Source: JAGTVG01 sp964389805 (GTDB lineage Bacteria > Bacteroidota > Bacteroidia > Cytophagales > Cyclobacteriaceae). From it: a stretch of DNA of 23,176 nucleotides. The translations under genes and the position numbers were made by a program. The stretch is taken from assembly GCA_964389805.1 (NCBI GenBank), contig CAYMFU010000014.1, forward strand, positions 1-23,176, in the 5' to 3' direction. Shown in pieces: positions 1 to 7,812 of the stretch. Position 1 is the stretch's first letter; each line of letters begins with the position of its first letter. The notes below the pieces were generated by a model. It did no database searches, was not told the DNA's origin, and saw nothing but the letters and a program-made list of their open reading frames with translations.

Positions 1-1304
1 TAATAGATGCTGTTAAAGATGAACATATCTGGTCTGAACAATACGATAGAGAGATGAGCGACCTGTTTGAAGTAATGAGTGAGATTGCTACCGAAGTAGC
101 ATCAGAAGTAAAAATTGTGATATCACCTGATGTAAAAGAAAGAATTTATGCAATACCAACTGAAAATCTTGAAGCATATGATTTATATCTTAAAGGAAAA
201 GAGTATTATTTTCGAGGTGGAGAATCCGATATAAACACTGCTATTCATTTTTATCAACAGGCTATAGAACTTGATCCTGACTTTGCTCTTGCATACGTAT
301 GGTTAGGCATGGCATATCATAAACAAACTTATTGGTCTGATTATTTCAAAGAATCTTTTGGAGATACATTACTATATTTTGCTGATAGAGCCATATCCTT
401 AAATCCTAATTTGGCACAAGGGTATTGGCTGCGTGGTGTTTATTATCAACTTAAGGGTGATATTGATAAAAGTATAATTCATTTAAATAATGCCATTGAA
501 CTTAATCCAAATTATGGAGATGCGTTTAGCGCATTAGCCAAAAGTTTTTATGCCAAAGGTCAATATGTTGATGCAGTAATAAATTTCGAAAATGCAAAAA
601 AGCTTAAAATAGGTGCACCCGATTATTCATCCCTATTAGAGATTGGCGGTCACTTATATCATAACATATGTGATTATGAAAAGACAAAGTTGGTATATAC
701 AGAACTAATAAATTATGATCCAATTCTGGGTTACAAATGGTTAGGTTATTTTTCTACGACTATTGGCGAATGGGATGATTTGAAGTTATATGCTGAAAAA
801 ATTTGCATTATTGATAGTGGGAGATGGTGTTTGTTAAGACTAGGTATGTGGAATTCGTATACAAAAAACTTTGAAGAAGCATTGAAATATATTAATAAAT
901 TAATTGAATCTGGAAATCTCGGAACTCTTGAATTATTGCATCAGCATCGAATAGGCTATATTTTGTACAATCTCGGAAGAGTGGAAGAAGCCAATGAATT
1001 TTTTGATAAACAAATTGAGTATTGTATAGAAAGTGTAAGGTTGAACAGACCATATAGTGGTGCAAAGTATGATTTGGCTGGCGTATATGCATTTTTAGGT
1101 GATAAGAAAAAAGCATATAAACTTCTATATGAAATGGAGCAAGAATTTTTTATGGGAAGCCTATTGTTGTATATTCAGGTTGATCCACTTTTTGAAAGCC
1201 TTTGGGGGGATGATGAATTTAAACAAATTATTCAGAGACGGGAAAAGAAATTTGCTGAGATAAGGGCGGAAATTGATCGGTTGGAGGAAGAGGGATTGTT
1301 GTAA
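1..1304 (+). CDS. TolB-like/TPR-repeat protein, 5'-truncated by window edge
   Basis: The reading frame is open from the first bases of the window, so the ATG at 54 is most likely internal. The frame upstream of it reads IDAVKDEHIWSEQYDRE, which resembles the end of the TolB-like domain found between an N-terminal cyclase or HTH domain and C-terminal TPRs in signalling proteins. After a linker and the phrase EAYDLYLKGKEYY come several 34-residue TPR-like units, for example around INTAIHFYQQAIELDPDFALAY and the following DKSIIHLNNAIELNPNY. TPRs bind proteins, so a scaffold or sensor role is inferred. The same order and the same EAYDxYLxG phrase occur in the reverse-strand gene at 20454-22502, so the missing N terminus is probably a class III cyclase-like domain, which cannot be confirmed here. 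No partner gene is visible in the window. Confidence 0.8.
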   Translation, partial: IDAVKDEHIWSEQYDREMSDLFEVMSEIATEVASEVKIVISPDVKERIYAIPTENLEAYDLYLKGKEYYFRGGESDINTAIHFYQQAIELDPDFALAYVWLGMAYHKQTYWSDYFKESFGDTLLYFADRAISLNPNLAQGYWLRGVYYQLKGDIDKSIIHLNNAIELNPNYGDAFSALAKSFYAKGQYVDAVINFENAKKLKIGAPDYSSLLEIGGHLYHNICDYEKTKLVYTELINYDPILGYKWLGYFSTTIGEWDDLKLYAEKICIIDSGRWCLLRLGMWNSYTKNFEEALKYINKLIESGNLGTLELLHQHRIGYILYNLGRVEEANEFFDKQIEYCIESVRLNRPYSGAKYDLAGVYAFLGDKKKAYKLLYEMEQEFFMGSLLLYIQVDPLFESLWGDDEFKQIIQRREKKFAEIRAEIDRLEEEGLL

Positions 1305-1337
1305 ATAGTTACCGTTTCTGTTACCGAAAAAATGAAA

Positions 1338-1365
1338 AACCCCCAAAAAAACTATTTTTAGGGGT
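1338..1365 (-). terminator. Rho-independent terminator of tRNA-Met
   Basis: An inverted repeat pairs ACCCC with GGGGT and an inner A-run with TTTTT around a short loop. Read on the reverse strand it lies a few bases past the tRNA 3' end and is followed by a T-rich stretch (TTTCATTTTTTC). On the forward strand no T-run follows, so it serves the tRNA better than the gene ending at 1304. Confidence 0.7.
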
Positions 1366-1371
1366 ATCTTG

Positions 1372-1445
1372 TAGCGAGGACGGGAGTTGAACCCGTGACC
1401 TCAGGGTTATGAATCCTGCGCTCTAACCAACTGAGCTACCTCGCC
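1372..1445 (-). tRNA. tRNA-Met (anticodon CAT)
   Basis: The reverse strand folds as a 74-base cloverleaf: acceptor GGCGAGG/CCTCGCT with a terminal G-U pair, D-stem GCTC/GAGC, anticodon loop TTCATAA, and T-stem ACGGG/CCCGT with loop TTCAACT. CCA is not encoded. The first pair and the T-arm fit an elongator rather than an initiator tRNA, but a CAT gene could also be tRNA-Ile2 read after lysidine modification. The anticodon stem closes with an A31-C39 mismatch. The gene stands alone with its own promoter-like box and terminator. Confidence 0.95.
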
Positions 1446-1470
1446 ATTTTATCCAAAACTTCGGATGAGT

Positions 1471-1478
1471 CAAACATA
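1471..1478 (-). promoter_or_regulatory. Candidate -7 box for tRNA-Met
   Basis: The reverse strand reads TATGTTTG, an exact match to the Bacteroidota -7 consensus TAnnTTTG, 26 bases upstream of the tRNA 5' end. No good TTTG is seen 19 bases further upstream, so support rests on one box. Confidence 0.45.
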
Positions 1479-1859
1479 AAGTAATATTTTTAAATCATCT
1501 TTGGCAATTGAAGAAAGCATTGGACAATGCGATCATCTTTTGCTTTCAGGAACCCAAACTTTATACAGGAAAGTTATATTATCATTTTCCGGTGTTAAAT
1601 TCGAACTGCAAACATACGCATATCCCAATTTTTCAACAATGAAAATATACATTTAATACTGACTGTAAAAATCATTGATCCTTAGTATCTGATTTTATTA
1701 AGATAGATATAGGTATATTATACTCCCGGGGAATTTTTAAAGAAGTATTAGCATTTCAGTCCCAACTCCCCGATTATGTTGAAATACGAGCAAAAATCAG
1801 TGTTTTTGGGAGCATTCAGGATGGAAAACTTGTTATAAATAAAGGAAATATTCTAATTT

Positions 1860-1889
1860 TTTGTTTGTTAATAAAATTGTTCTATATTG
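1860..1889 (+). promoter_or_regulatory. Candidate promoter of the START-like/LptF operon
   Basis: TTTG at 1860-1863 is followed after exactly 19 bases by TATATTG at 1883-1889, an imperfect match to TAnnTTTG. It sits about 25 bases upstream of the ATG at 1914. Only the -33 box and the TA of the -7 box are good matches. Confidence 0.35.
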
Positions 1890-1913
1890 ATCTCAATTAT
1901 AATATTTTGATTT

Positions 1914-2303
1914 ATGGGTGGTACAAAGACAACACTTGAGTATGAGATAAATGCCTCCAAAAGAATGCTCTATCCATATATTTCCACAGCAAGCGGATTG
2001 GCCCAATGGTTTGCTGATGATGCTTCTATAGATGAAGATAAAAATTTTCACTTTGTTTGGGATGGTGAAGACCATGTAGCCAAAATGGCTTCTCATAGAA
2101 CAAACAGCTTTGTGAAGTTTGAATTTTTGAATGATCTCATTGAAGATGAACACGCTTCCACTGAAATTCGCCTTGAGCAAAATGAGTTAACTCAGACTGT
2201 TTTTTTAAGAGTTATCGATTATTCCGATATAGAGGATGAAGAGGAAGTTCATGAACTGTGGGATAATATTATTCATGATTTAAAGGAAATTGTCGGGGGA
2301 TAG
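1914..2303 (+). CDS. START-like domain protein (AHSA1/SRPBCC-like)
   Basis: A 129-residue protein whose opening (LEYEINASKRMLYPYISTAS, then GLAQWFADD) matches the start of the helix-grip START/AHSA1 fold: a first beta strand, the 'lypyIsta-gLaqWfad' region, then alternating strands including FHFVWDGE and a C-terminal helix. It is acidic at its C terminus and has no signal peptide or membrane segment. Small proteins of this kind are common in Bacteroidota and their ligand is unknown. The ATG follows a T/A-rich leader with no Shine-Dalgarno site, usual for the phylum. The next gene, an LptF/LptG-type permease, begins 47 bases after the stop, so the two are likely cotranscribed; whether they work together is unknown. 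Confidence 0.8.
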   Translation: MGGTKTTLEYEINASKRMLYPYISTASGLAQWFADDASIDEDKNFHFVWDGEDHVAKMASHRTNSFVKFEFLNDLIEDEHASTEIRLEQNELTQTVFLRVIDYSDIEDEEEVHELWDNIIHDLKEIVGG

Positions 2304-2350
2304 CTTAATTTTGTACAAATTTCCTGTTTGACAGATATGTGGGGGATAAT

Positions 2351-4117
2351 ATGAAAAAACTCGACAAGCTCGTATTTAAATCATTTATCGGACCTTTCTT
2401 TCTTACTTTCTGCGTAGTTGTATTTATTTTTCTGCTTCAGTTTTTATTACGTCATTTCGAAGATATCGTAGGAAAGGGATTGGGATGGAGCGTCTATGCC
2501 CAGCTTTTAGGATACTTCAGCATTAATATGACCCCGGTTTCATTTCCGCTTGCAGTGCTGTTATCATCATTGATGACATATGGTAATTTGGGGGAACATT
2601 CAGAATTGACAGCCTTGAAGGGTGCAGGTATATCATTGACGAGGACCTTAGTTCCAATGTTTTTTTTCTCTATACTCCTGACCATTCTTGCTTTCCTGTC
2701 TAATAACTATATTGTCCCGAAAGCCAATCTGAAAGCATATAGTCTGTTATATGATATAAAACATAAATCACCTGCATTGAATATTAAGGAAGGTGTTTTC
2801 TATAACAACATCCCGGGGTACCAGATCAAAGTAAATAAGAAGTTTAGTGACGGACGATCTCTTAAAGATATTATCATCTACAATCATTCTAAAAGAACAG
2901 GTAATACAGAAGTAACACTTGCAGATTCTGGCCAAATGTATACCATTAAAAATGACCGGTATCTGGTAATGGAATTATATGATGGGCATCATTATTCAGA
3001 ACAAGAGTTAAAGGCTTCAAAGCGGAACATAAAAGACCGTCATAAACCCTCTCCCTATGCCAGGAATAAATTTGACCACAGTAAATTCGTCTTTAGCATG
3101 GCCTCTTTTGACCTAAAGCGTACTAAAGAAGAACTATTTGCAGGTAATCGACTTATGAAAGATGTCGGGAAGTTAAAAAAGGACGTAGATTCCCTGGAAA
3201 AAGATATCAAATTTGCGAAGTATGAGGCTTTTAAAAACTTAAAGGCAAAATTTAATTATCATCTCGACGACCTTAAGGAACCAGAAGAACTACGGCCTGA
3301 AAACTATGGAAGGGTTTTTCTTCCTGATAGTCTTAGCAGAACTCCTGAATTGCGAAAAATCCAAAACTCACGGAAAACTACTAATATGTCAAAGAATGTA
3401 TCTGTTAAGCAGCCGAAAGATACAAGTTCCACAACTCAAATTAAGGATGCAAGAGGTAATAAAAAATCAATCTCGAGAAGTTCTAATGCACAATTATATG
3501 CAAAAACGGCTGGCGATATTCCAAGAAATAATGACAAACAGCTATTCAAAACTAAAGATACTGAAAAGCCTGAAAAGACCTTTTCGATAACTAAAGATGC
3601 CCCCGATAGTCTATTGACGGGAGATTTCTCTAATACAAGGTATTTGATTTCGGCTGTCACAAACGCCCGGTTTGTTAAAAACCATGTAATGGTGACGACC
3701 AGTAAACTTAGTGTTAAAAAGGTTGAATTATTGCGGTTCAAAATACAACGATATAAAATATATGCTCAGGCCTTTTCATGCATGATCATGTTCCTGATCG
3801 GTGCACCTCTTGGATCTATTATAAAGCGGGGAGGACTTGGATTTCCTGTAATCGTATCCATTGGATTTTTTATCGTTTATTATGTATTCATGAGCATAGG
3901 GGAGAAATGGGCGAAGGAAGAATTGGTAACACCCTTTTTCGGCGTATGGCTAGCCAATTTCGTATTGCTACCCTTTGGATTATTCTTCCTGAGACAAGCA
4001 AGACTCGATGCCCGGATATTTGAAACTGACTTTTACAGTGTAATTATCGAACAGCTTAAAAAGCGGATTCTTGACAAGTTGAAAAATCCGAAGCGCTTTG
4101 TTTTGTTTAACCGGTAA
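2351..4117 (+). CDS. LptF/LptG (YjgP/YjgQ) family permease
   Basis: This inner-membrane protein belongs to the family that forms the LptB2FG transporter, which extracts lipopolysaccharide from the inner membrane. About 588 residues are predicted from the ATG at 2351, preceded by GGGGGAT; an in-frame GTG at 2339 would add four residues. Three hydrophobic segments lie near the N terminus (about residues 12-36, 55-80 and 96-118) and three in the last 120 residues, with GLGFPVIVSIGFFIVYYVFM in the middle one. Between them is a long hydrophilic domain. This includes the usual periplasmic beta-jellyroll and an extended charged, low-complexity insert (about residues 270-420, rich in K, S, T and D), which makes the protein much longer than the roughly 360-residue E. 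coli LptF and LptG. LptF and LptG cannot be told apart here. The last bases of the gene contain the rpsO promoter. Confidence 0.85.
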   Translation: MKKLDKLVFKSFIGPFFLTFCVVVFIFLLQFLLRHFEDIVGKGLGWSVYAQLLGYFSINMTPVSFPLAVLLSSLMTYGNLGEHSELTALKGAGISLTRTLVPMFFFSILLTILAFLSNNYIVPKANLKAYSLLYDIKHKSPALNIKEGVFYNNIPGYQIKVNKKFSDGRSLKDIIIYNHSKRTGNTEVTLADSGQMYTIKNDRYLVMELYDGHHYSEQELKASKRNIKDRHKPSPYARNKFDHSKFVFSMASFDLKRTKEELFAGNRLMKDVGKLKKDVDSLEKDIKFAKYEAFKNLKAKFNYHLDDLKEPEELRPENYGRVFLPDSLSRTPELRKIQNSRKTTNMSKNVSVKQPKDTSSTTQIKDARGNKKSISRSSNAQLYAKTAGDIPRNNDKQLFKTKDTEKPEKTFSITKDAPDSLLTGDFSNTRYLISAVTNARFVKNHVMVTTSKLSVKKVELLRFKIQRYKIYAQAFSCMIMFLIGAPLGSIIKRGGLGFPVIVSIGFFIVYYVFMSIGEKWAKEELVTPFFGVWLANFVLLPFGLFFLRQARLDARIFETDFYSVIIEQLKKRILDKLKNPKRFVLFNR

Positions 4118-4132
4118 TTTAGCCTACATTTG
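4102..4132 (+). promoter_or_regulatory. Consensus Bacteroidota promoter of rpsO
   Basis: TTTG at 4102-4105, a 19-base spacer, then TACATTTG at 4125-4132: every informative base of TTTG-N19-TAnnTTTG matches. The -33 box lies inside the last codons of the permease gene. The expected start site is near 4139, about 25 bases before the rpsO ATG. Confidence 0.8.
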
Positions 4133-4163
4133 CAAAATTATTTTAAAACATAATTAGCTAGTC

Positions 4164-4439
4164 ATGTATTTAACCAAAGAAACAAAAAAAGAGATCTTTG
4201 AGAATCATGGTCGGTTAAAGGAAAAAACTGACACGGGTTCACCCGAATCTCAAATTGCTTTATTTACATTCAGGATCAATCATTTAACCCAGCATTTGAA
4301 ATCGAATAAGAAAGATTATTCATCAAGGATGGGATTGCTAAAACTGGTTGGAAAAAGACGTAGATTGTTGAATTATCTGCAGAAGAGAGATATAGAAAGA
4401 TATCGAAAGGTAATATCTGAATTGAAATTAAGAAAATAA
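4164..4439 (+). CDS. rpsO: 30S ribosomal protein S15
   Basis: The 91-residue product matches the family's normal length (about 89) along its full extent. It has the N-terminal helix, then GSPESQIALFTFRINHLTQH, the conserved KDYSSRMGLLKLVGKRRRLL segment and the final helix LQKRDIERYRKVISELKLRK. S15 is a primary 16S rRNA-binding protein that contacts the central-domain three-way junction and helps order platform assembly. The gene has an exact consensus promoter upstream and a strong terminator directly downstream, so it can be made as a single-gene transcript. Its place before pnp is the classic bacterial order. Confidence 0.98.
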   Translation: MYLTKETKKEIFENHGRLKEKTDTGSPESQIALFTFRINHLTQHLKSNKKDYSSRMGLLKLVGKRRRLLNYLQKRDIERYRKVISELKLRK

Positions 4440-4447
4440 GAGAAAGC

Positions 4448-4474
4448 GGGGATTTATATAATTCCCCTTTTTTT
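4448..4474 (+). terminator. Rho-independent terminator after rpsO
   Basis: GGGGA at 4448-4452 pairs with TCCCC at 4463-4467 around an AT-only loop, followed by seven T residues. It lies nine bases past the rpsO stop and about 50 bases before pnp. Confidence 0.85.
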
Positions 4475-4523
4475 ATTCATCCAACCTATAAGAAATAGAA
4501 ATTTATAAAAATTAAACAATTTT

Positions 4524-6665
4524 ATGCTTCCACAAATTTTTGAAAAAACAATCAAGTTAGATGATGGCAGGGAGATTACCATAGAAACTGGTAGATTGGC
4601 AAGACAAGCCAATGGTGCTGCTGTTGTTAAGATGGGAAATACCATGCTATTAGCCACTGTTGTGTCCAATAAAGAAGGACGAGAAGGAACTGATTTCCTT
4701 CCATTATCAGTTGACTATCAAGAAAAATTCGCTTCTGCAGGAAGGATTCCTGGAGGATTTTTAAAACGAGAAGGTCGGTTGTCTGATCATGAAATCCTGG
4801 TTTGCCGATTGGTAGACCGTGCGATCAGGCCAATTTTCCCGGATGATTACCACGCTGAAACCCAGGTAAATATATTTTTAATTTCAGCCGATGAAGAGGT
4901 TTTGCCGGATTCATTGGCTGCATTGGCAGCTTCATCAGCATTAAGCGTATCGGATATTCCTTTTCATGGTCCCATCTCAGAAGTACGCGTTGTTAGAGTA
5001 GATGGTAAATTTATTGTTAATCCCAGTATGAAAGATGCAGGGGATGCAGATATCAATATGATCATTGCTGCGTCCTTTGATAATATTTTAATGGTTGAAG
5101 GAGAGATGAATGAGGTTAGCGAAGCTGAAATGGTTGAAGCCATTAAATTTGCTCATGAAGCCATTAAAGATCAGTGTAAGGTCCAGAAAGAACTGGAAGC
5201 AATGGTTGGTAAATCTGAAAAACGAACATATGATCATGAAACGAATGATGAAGATCTGAAAAAGGAACTTCATGATCTTTTCTATGATAAAGTATATGAT
5301 ATAGCAAAATCTGAGCTAAATGTTAAATCTGAACGTAGTGACGCTTTTAAAGCCCTAATTGAGGCTTATGAAGAAGGACTTCCTGAGGATCATGAAATTG
5401 ATTTTGACATGGTGAAGAGATATTTTCATGATGTTGAAAAGGAGGCAGTCCGCGCTATGATGCTCAAAGAAAATAAAAGGCTTGATGGCAGGAAATTTGA
5501 TGAGATCAGGGATATTTGGTCACAGGTTGATTTTTTGCCTGGGGCACATGGATCAGCGGTATTCACCAGGGGAGAAACACAATCTTTGACAAGTGTTACA
5601 TTGGGAACCAAGTTGGATGAGCAAATGGTTGACGGTGCTTTGATTGCAGGATCCAATAAATTCTTCTTGCATTATAATTTTCCTGGTTTTTCAACTGGAG
5701 AGGTTAGACCGAACCGAGGCCCGGGTAGAAGAGAGGTTGGTCATGGAAACCTGGCCCTTAGGGCTTTGAAAAAAATGATTCCGGGAGAAGAAGAAAATCC
5801 ATATACAATCCGTATTGTATCTGATATATTGGAATCAAACGGATCTTCTTCGATGGCTACAGTATGTGCCGGAACGTTGGCATTAATGGATTCAGGTATT
5901 AAGATAAAGGAACCAGTATCAGGAATAGCCATGGGATTGATAGCCGACACGGAATCAGGGAAATATGCAATTCTATCAGATATATTAGGCGACGAGGACC
6001 ATCTCGGAGATATGGACTTTAAAGTCACCGGCACAAAGAATGGTATTACTGCCTGCCAAATGGACATTAAAATAGAAGGACTATCCTATGAACTTCTTAT
6101 CGAAGCGCTGGATCAGGCTAAGAATGGGAGGGAACATATCCTGAATGAAATGCTTAAGACAATCAGTGAACCCAGGGCAGAATTCAAGCCAAACGCACCT
6201 AGATATAGCATTCTTACTATTCCAAAAGATATGATTGGGGCATTGATCGGTCCCGGCGGTAAGGTTGTTCAGGAAATCCAGGCCGAAACTAGTACAACCA
6301 TAGTTATTGAAGAAGTAAAAGAAGGCGGCAAAGTAAGTATTTTTGCTACAGCCAAAGAGAATATGGAACAAGCTGTTCAATGGGTAAAAAGTATTGTAGC
6401 AGTTCCGGATGTAGGAGAAGTGTATGATGGTAAAGTAAAATCCATAATGTCATTTGGAGCCATAATTGAATTCATGCCAGGCAAAGAAGGATTGCTGCAT
6501 ATTTCCGAAATTAAATGGGAACGTGTTGAGTCAATGGATGGTATACTTGAAATTGGTGAAGAAGTTAAGATTAAGTTAATTGACATAGATAAGAAAACTG
6601 GGAAATACCGGTTATCACGTAAAGCACTACTAAAAAGACCCGAAAGAAAAGAGGCCAGAAAGTAA
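4524..6665 (+). CDS. pnp: Polynucleotide phosphorylase
   Basis: The 713-residue product is a full-length PNPase (E. coli 711). It degrades RNA 3' to 5' with phosphate, releasing nucleoside diphosphates, as a cytoplasmic homotrimer. Domain order: first RNase PH domain (about 1-225, with GTDFLPLSVDYQEKFASAGR and RIPGGFLKREGR), all-alpha linker, second RNase PH domain (about 310-550), KH domain with GPGG at 576-579, and S1 domain (about 632-700). Catalytic-core motifs are intact: NGSSSMATVCAGTLALMDSG, and GDEDHLGDMDF with D490 and D496 at the expected metal-binding positions. The lysine- and arginine-rich tail is short. No clear consensus promoter lies in the short gap after the rpsO terminator, so read-through from rpsO may supply part of its expression. 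Confidence 0.98.
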   Translation: MLPQIFEKTIKLDDGREITIETGRLARQANGAAVVKMGNTMLLATVVSNKEGREGTDFLPLSVDYQEKFASAGRIPGGFLKREGRLSDHEILVCRLVDRAIRPIFPDDYHAETQVNIFLISADEEVLPDSLAALAASSALSVSDIPFHGPISEVRVVRVDGKFIVNPSMKDAGDADINMIIAASFDNILMVEGEMNEVSEAEMVEAIKFAHEAIKDQCKVQKELEAMVGKSEKRTYDHETNDEDLKKELHDLFYDKVYDIAKSELNVKSERSDAFKALIEAYEEGLPEDHEIDFDMVKRYFHDVEKEAVRAMMLKENKRLDGRKFDEIRDIWSQVDFLPGAHGSAVFTRGETQSLTSVTLGTKLDEQMVDGALIAGSNKFFLHYNFPGFSTGEVRPNRGPGRREVGHGNLALRALKKMIPGEEENPYTIRIVSDILESNGSSSMATVCAGTLALMDSGIKIKEPVSGIAMGLIADTESGKYAILSDILGDEDHLGDMDFKVTGTKNGITACQMDIKIEGLSYELLIEALDQAKNGREHILNEMLKTISEPRAEFKPNAPRYSILTIPKDMIGALIGPGGKVVQEIQAETSTTIVIEEVKEGGKVSIFATAKENMEQAVQWVKSIVAVPDVGEVYDGKVKSIMSFGAIIEFMPGKEGLLHISEIKWERVESMDGILEIGEEVKIKLIDIDKKTGKYRLSRKALLKRPERKEARK

Positions 6666-6667
6666 GT

Positions 6668-6740
6668 AATCTTAATAATTATTGATTTCTTTTTGTGTAT
6701 AATTGCCCTAATATAATTGTTTGGGAATCTTAATAATTAT
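6668..6740 (+). repeat. 15-bp direct repeat upstream of rpoD
   Basis: AATCTTAATAATTAT occurs perfectly at 6668-6682 and 6726-6740, 58 bases apart start to start. The two copies bracket the candidate rpoD promoter. The core AATAATTATT of the first copy is itself palindromic. Confidence 0.8.
6692..6723 (+). promoter_or_regulatory. Candidate rpoD promoter
   Basis: TTTG at 6692-6695 is followed after 18 bases by TAATTGTTTG (6714-6723), a partial match to TAnnTTTG. It lies between the two copies of the 15-bp direct repeat, about 60 bases upstream of the ATG. Confidence 0.35.
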
Positions 6741-6781
6741 GTTTATCTGTTAAAGGAACAGATGATATTAACGGCGATTGG

Positions 6782-7645
6782 ATGAGACAATTAAAGATCA
6801 GTAAGCAGATTACCAATAGAGAAAGCCAGTCTCTTGATAAATATTTACAGGAGATTGGAAAAGTTGACCTGCTAACCCCCGATGAAGAAGTAGAGCTCGC
6901 CAAAAGAATAAAAGAAGGAGATCAAATGGCTTTGGAAAGACTTACTAAAGCCAATTTGAGATTCGTAGTTTCTGTTGCCAAACAATACCAGAATCAGGGC
7001 CTTTCCCTTGGTGATTTGATTAATGAAGGGAATCTTGGATTGATTAAAGCTGCTCAGAGATTTGATGAGACCCGGGGCTTTAAATTTATCTCTTATGCTG
7101 TCTGGTGGATCAGGCAATCTATCTTACAGGCACTTGCTGAACAATCAAGAATTGTAAGACTTCCACTCAACAGGGTGGGTTCCTTAAATAAGATTTCCAA
7201 AACCTTTAGTGAATTGGAGCAGAAATATGAAAGGGAGCCCTCACCTGACGAATTGGCAGATGTACTGGATGTCACCTCCTCCGAAGTTGTTGATACCATG
7301 AAAATTTCCGGGCGCCATGTTTCTATGGATGCCCCATTTGTTCAGGGAGAAGAAAATAGCTTGCTTGATGTTCTTGAAAATGAAACAGATCCTACACCTG
7401 ACCAGGGATTGATCAATGATTCTCTCCGTAAAGAGGTTCAGAGGGCCTTATCTACGCTTACGCAACGAGAAGCTGATGTTATTGCCTTATATTTTGGATT
7501 GAATGGGGAGCATGCCATGACTCTGGAGGAAATCGGGGAGAAGTTTAATCTGACCCGGGAGAGAGTCCGTCAAATTAAGGAAAAAGCGATACGTAGACTG
7601 CGGCATACATCGAGAAGCAAAACCTTAAAACCATATTTAGGTTAA
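6782..7645 (+). CDS. rpoD: Primary sigma factor RpoD/SigA
   Basis: This 287-residue sigma-70 family protein has the domains needed for promoter recognition. Region 1.2 is near residues 16-50 (SLDKYLQEIG, LTPDEEVELA). Region 2 is near 52-122, including NLRFVVSVAKQYQNQGLSLG and the -10-reading and melting segment FISYAVWWIRQSILQALAEQ. Region 3 follows (about 128-205), and region 4 (about 220-275) holds the helix-turn-helix EEIGEKFNLTRERVRQIKEK. Region 1.1 and the nonconserved domain are missing, as is normal for the primary sigma of Bacteroidota, which reads TTTG/TAnnTTTG promoters. The gene has its own terminator. It starts 116 bases after pnp and is probably expressed separately. Confidence 0.96.
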   Translation: MRQLKISKQITNRESQSLDKYLQEIGKVDLLTPDEEVELAKRIKEGDQMALERLTKANLRFVVSVAKQYQNQGLSLGDLINEGNLGLIKAAQRFDETRGFKFISYAVWWIRQSILQALAEQSRIVRLPLNRVGSLNKISKTFSELEQKYEREPSPDELADVLDVTSSEVVDTMKISGRHVSMDAPFVQGEENSLLDVLENETDPTPDQGLINDSLRKEVQRALSTLTQREADVIALYFGLNGEHAMTLEEIGEKFNLTRERVRQIKEKAIRRLRHTSRSKTLKPYLG

Positions 7646-7710
7646 ATAAACCTGATAGGGAGGAACAATTCGCTGACAAAATCGTAATAAATACTGACAC
7701 ATATGAATGA

Positions 7711-7736
7711 GGCATCATATTTGATGCCTTTTTTTT
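7711..7736 (+). terminator. Rho-independent terminator after rpoD
   Basis: A perfect seven-pair stem, GGCATCA (7711-7717) with TGATGCC (7722-7728), closes a four-base loop and is followed by eight T residues. Confidence 0.93.
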
Positions 7737-7812
7737 GTCTTGTTTTTGATATATATAATGTATCAACCTGACAAATTTTCGTAAATTGTTTAATATTGAA
7801 AAAATTTTAAAA

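Larger units (their letters stand above)
1446..1913. other. Gene-free stretch between tRNA-Met and the START-like gene
   Basis: No convincing gene is visible. The left part carries the tRNA-Met promoter box. A frame without ATG, GTG or TTG start is open from about 1679 and runs into the next gene out of register. The right end carries the candidate promoter of the START-like gene. No repeat or RNA structure stands out. Confidence 0.5.

Noticed and set aside
1679..1937. A forward frame open through the gene-free stretch with protein-like sequence
   Set aside because: It has no standard start codon and runs out of frame into the START-like gene; no family is recognised, so it may be chance or an old remnant.
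5741..6067. Long reverse-strand open frames within pnp
   Set aside because: They are shadows of a fully conserved PNPase coding sequence, as are the other antisense frames in pnp, rpoD and lptF-like genes.
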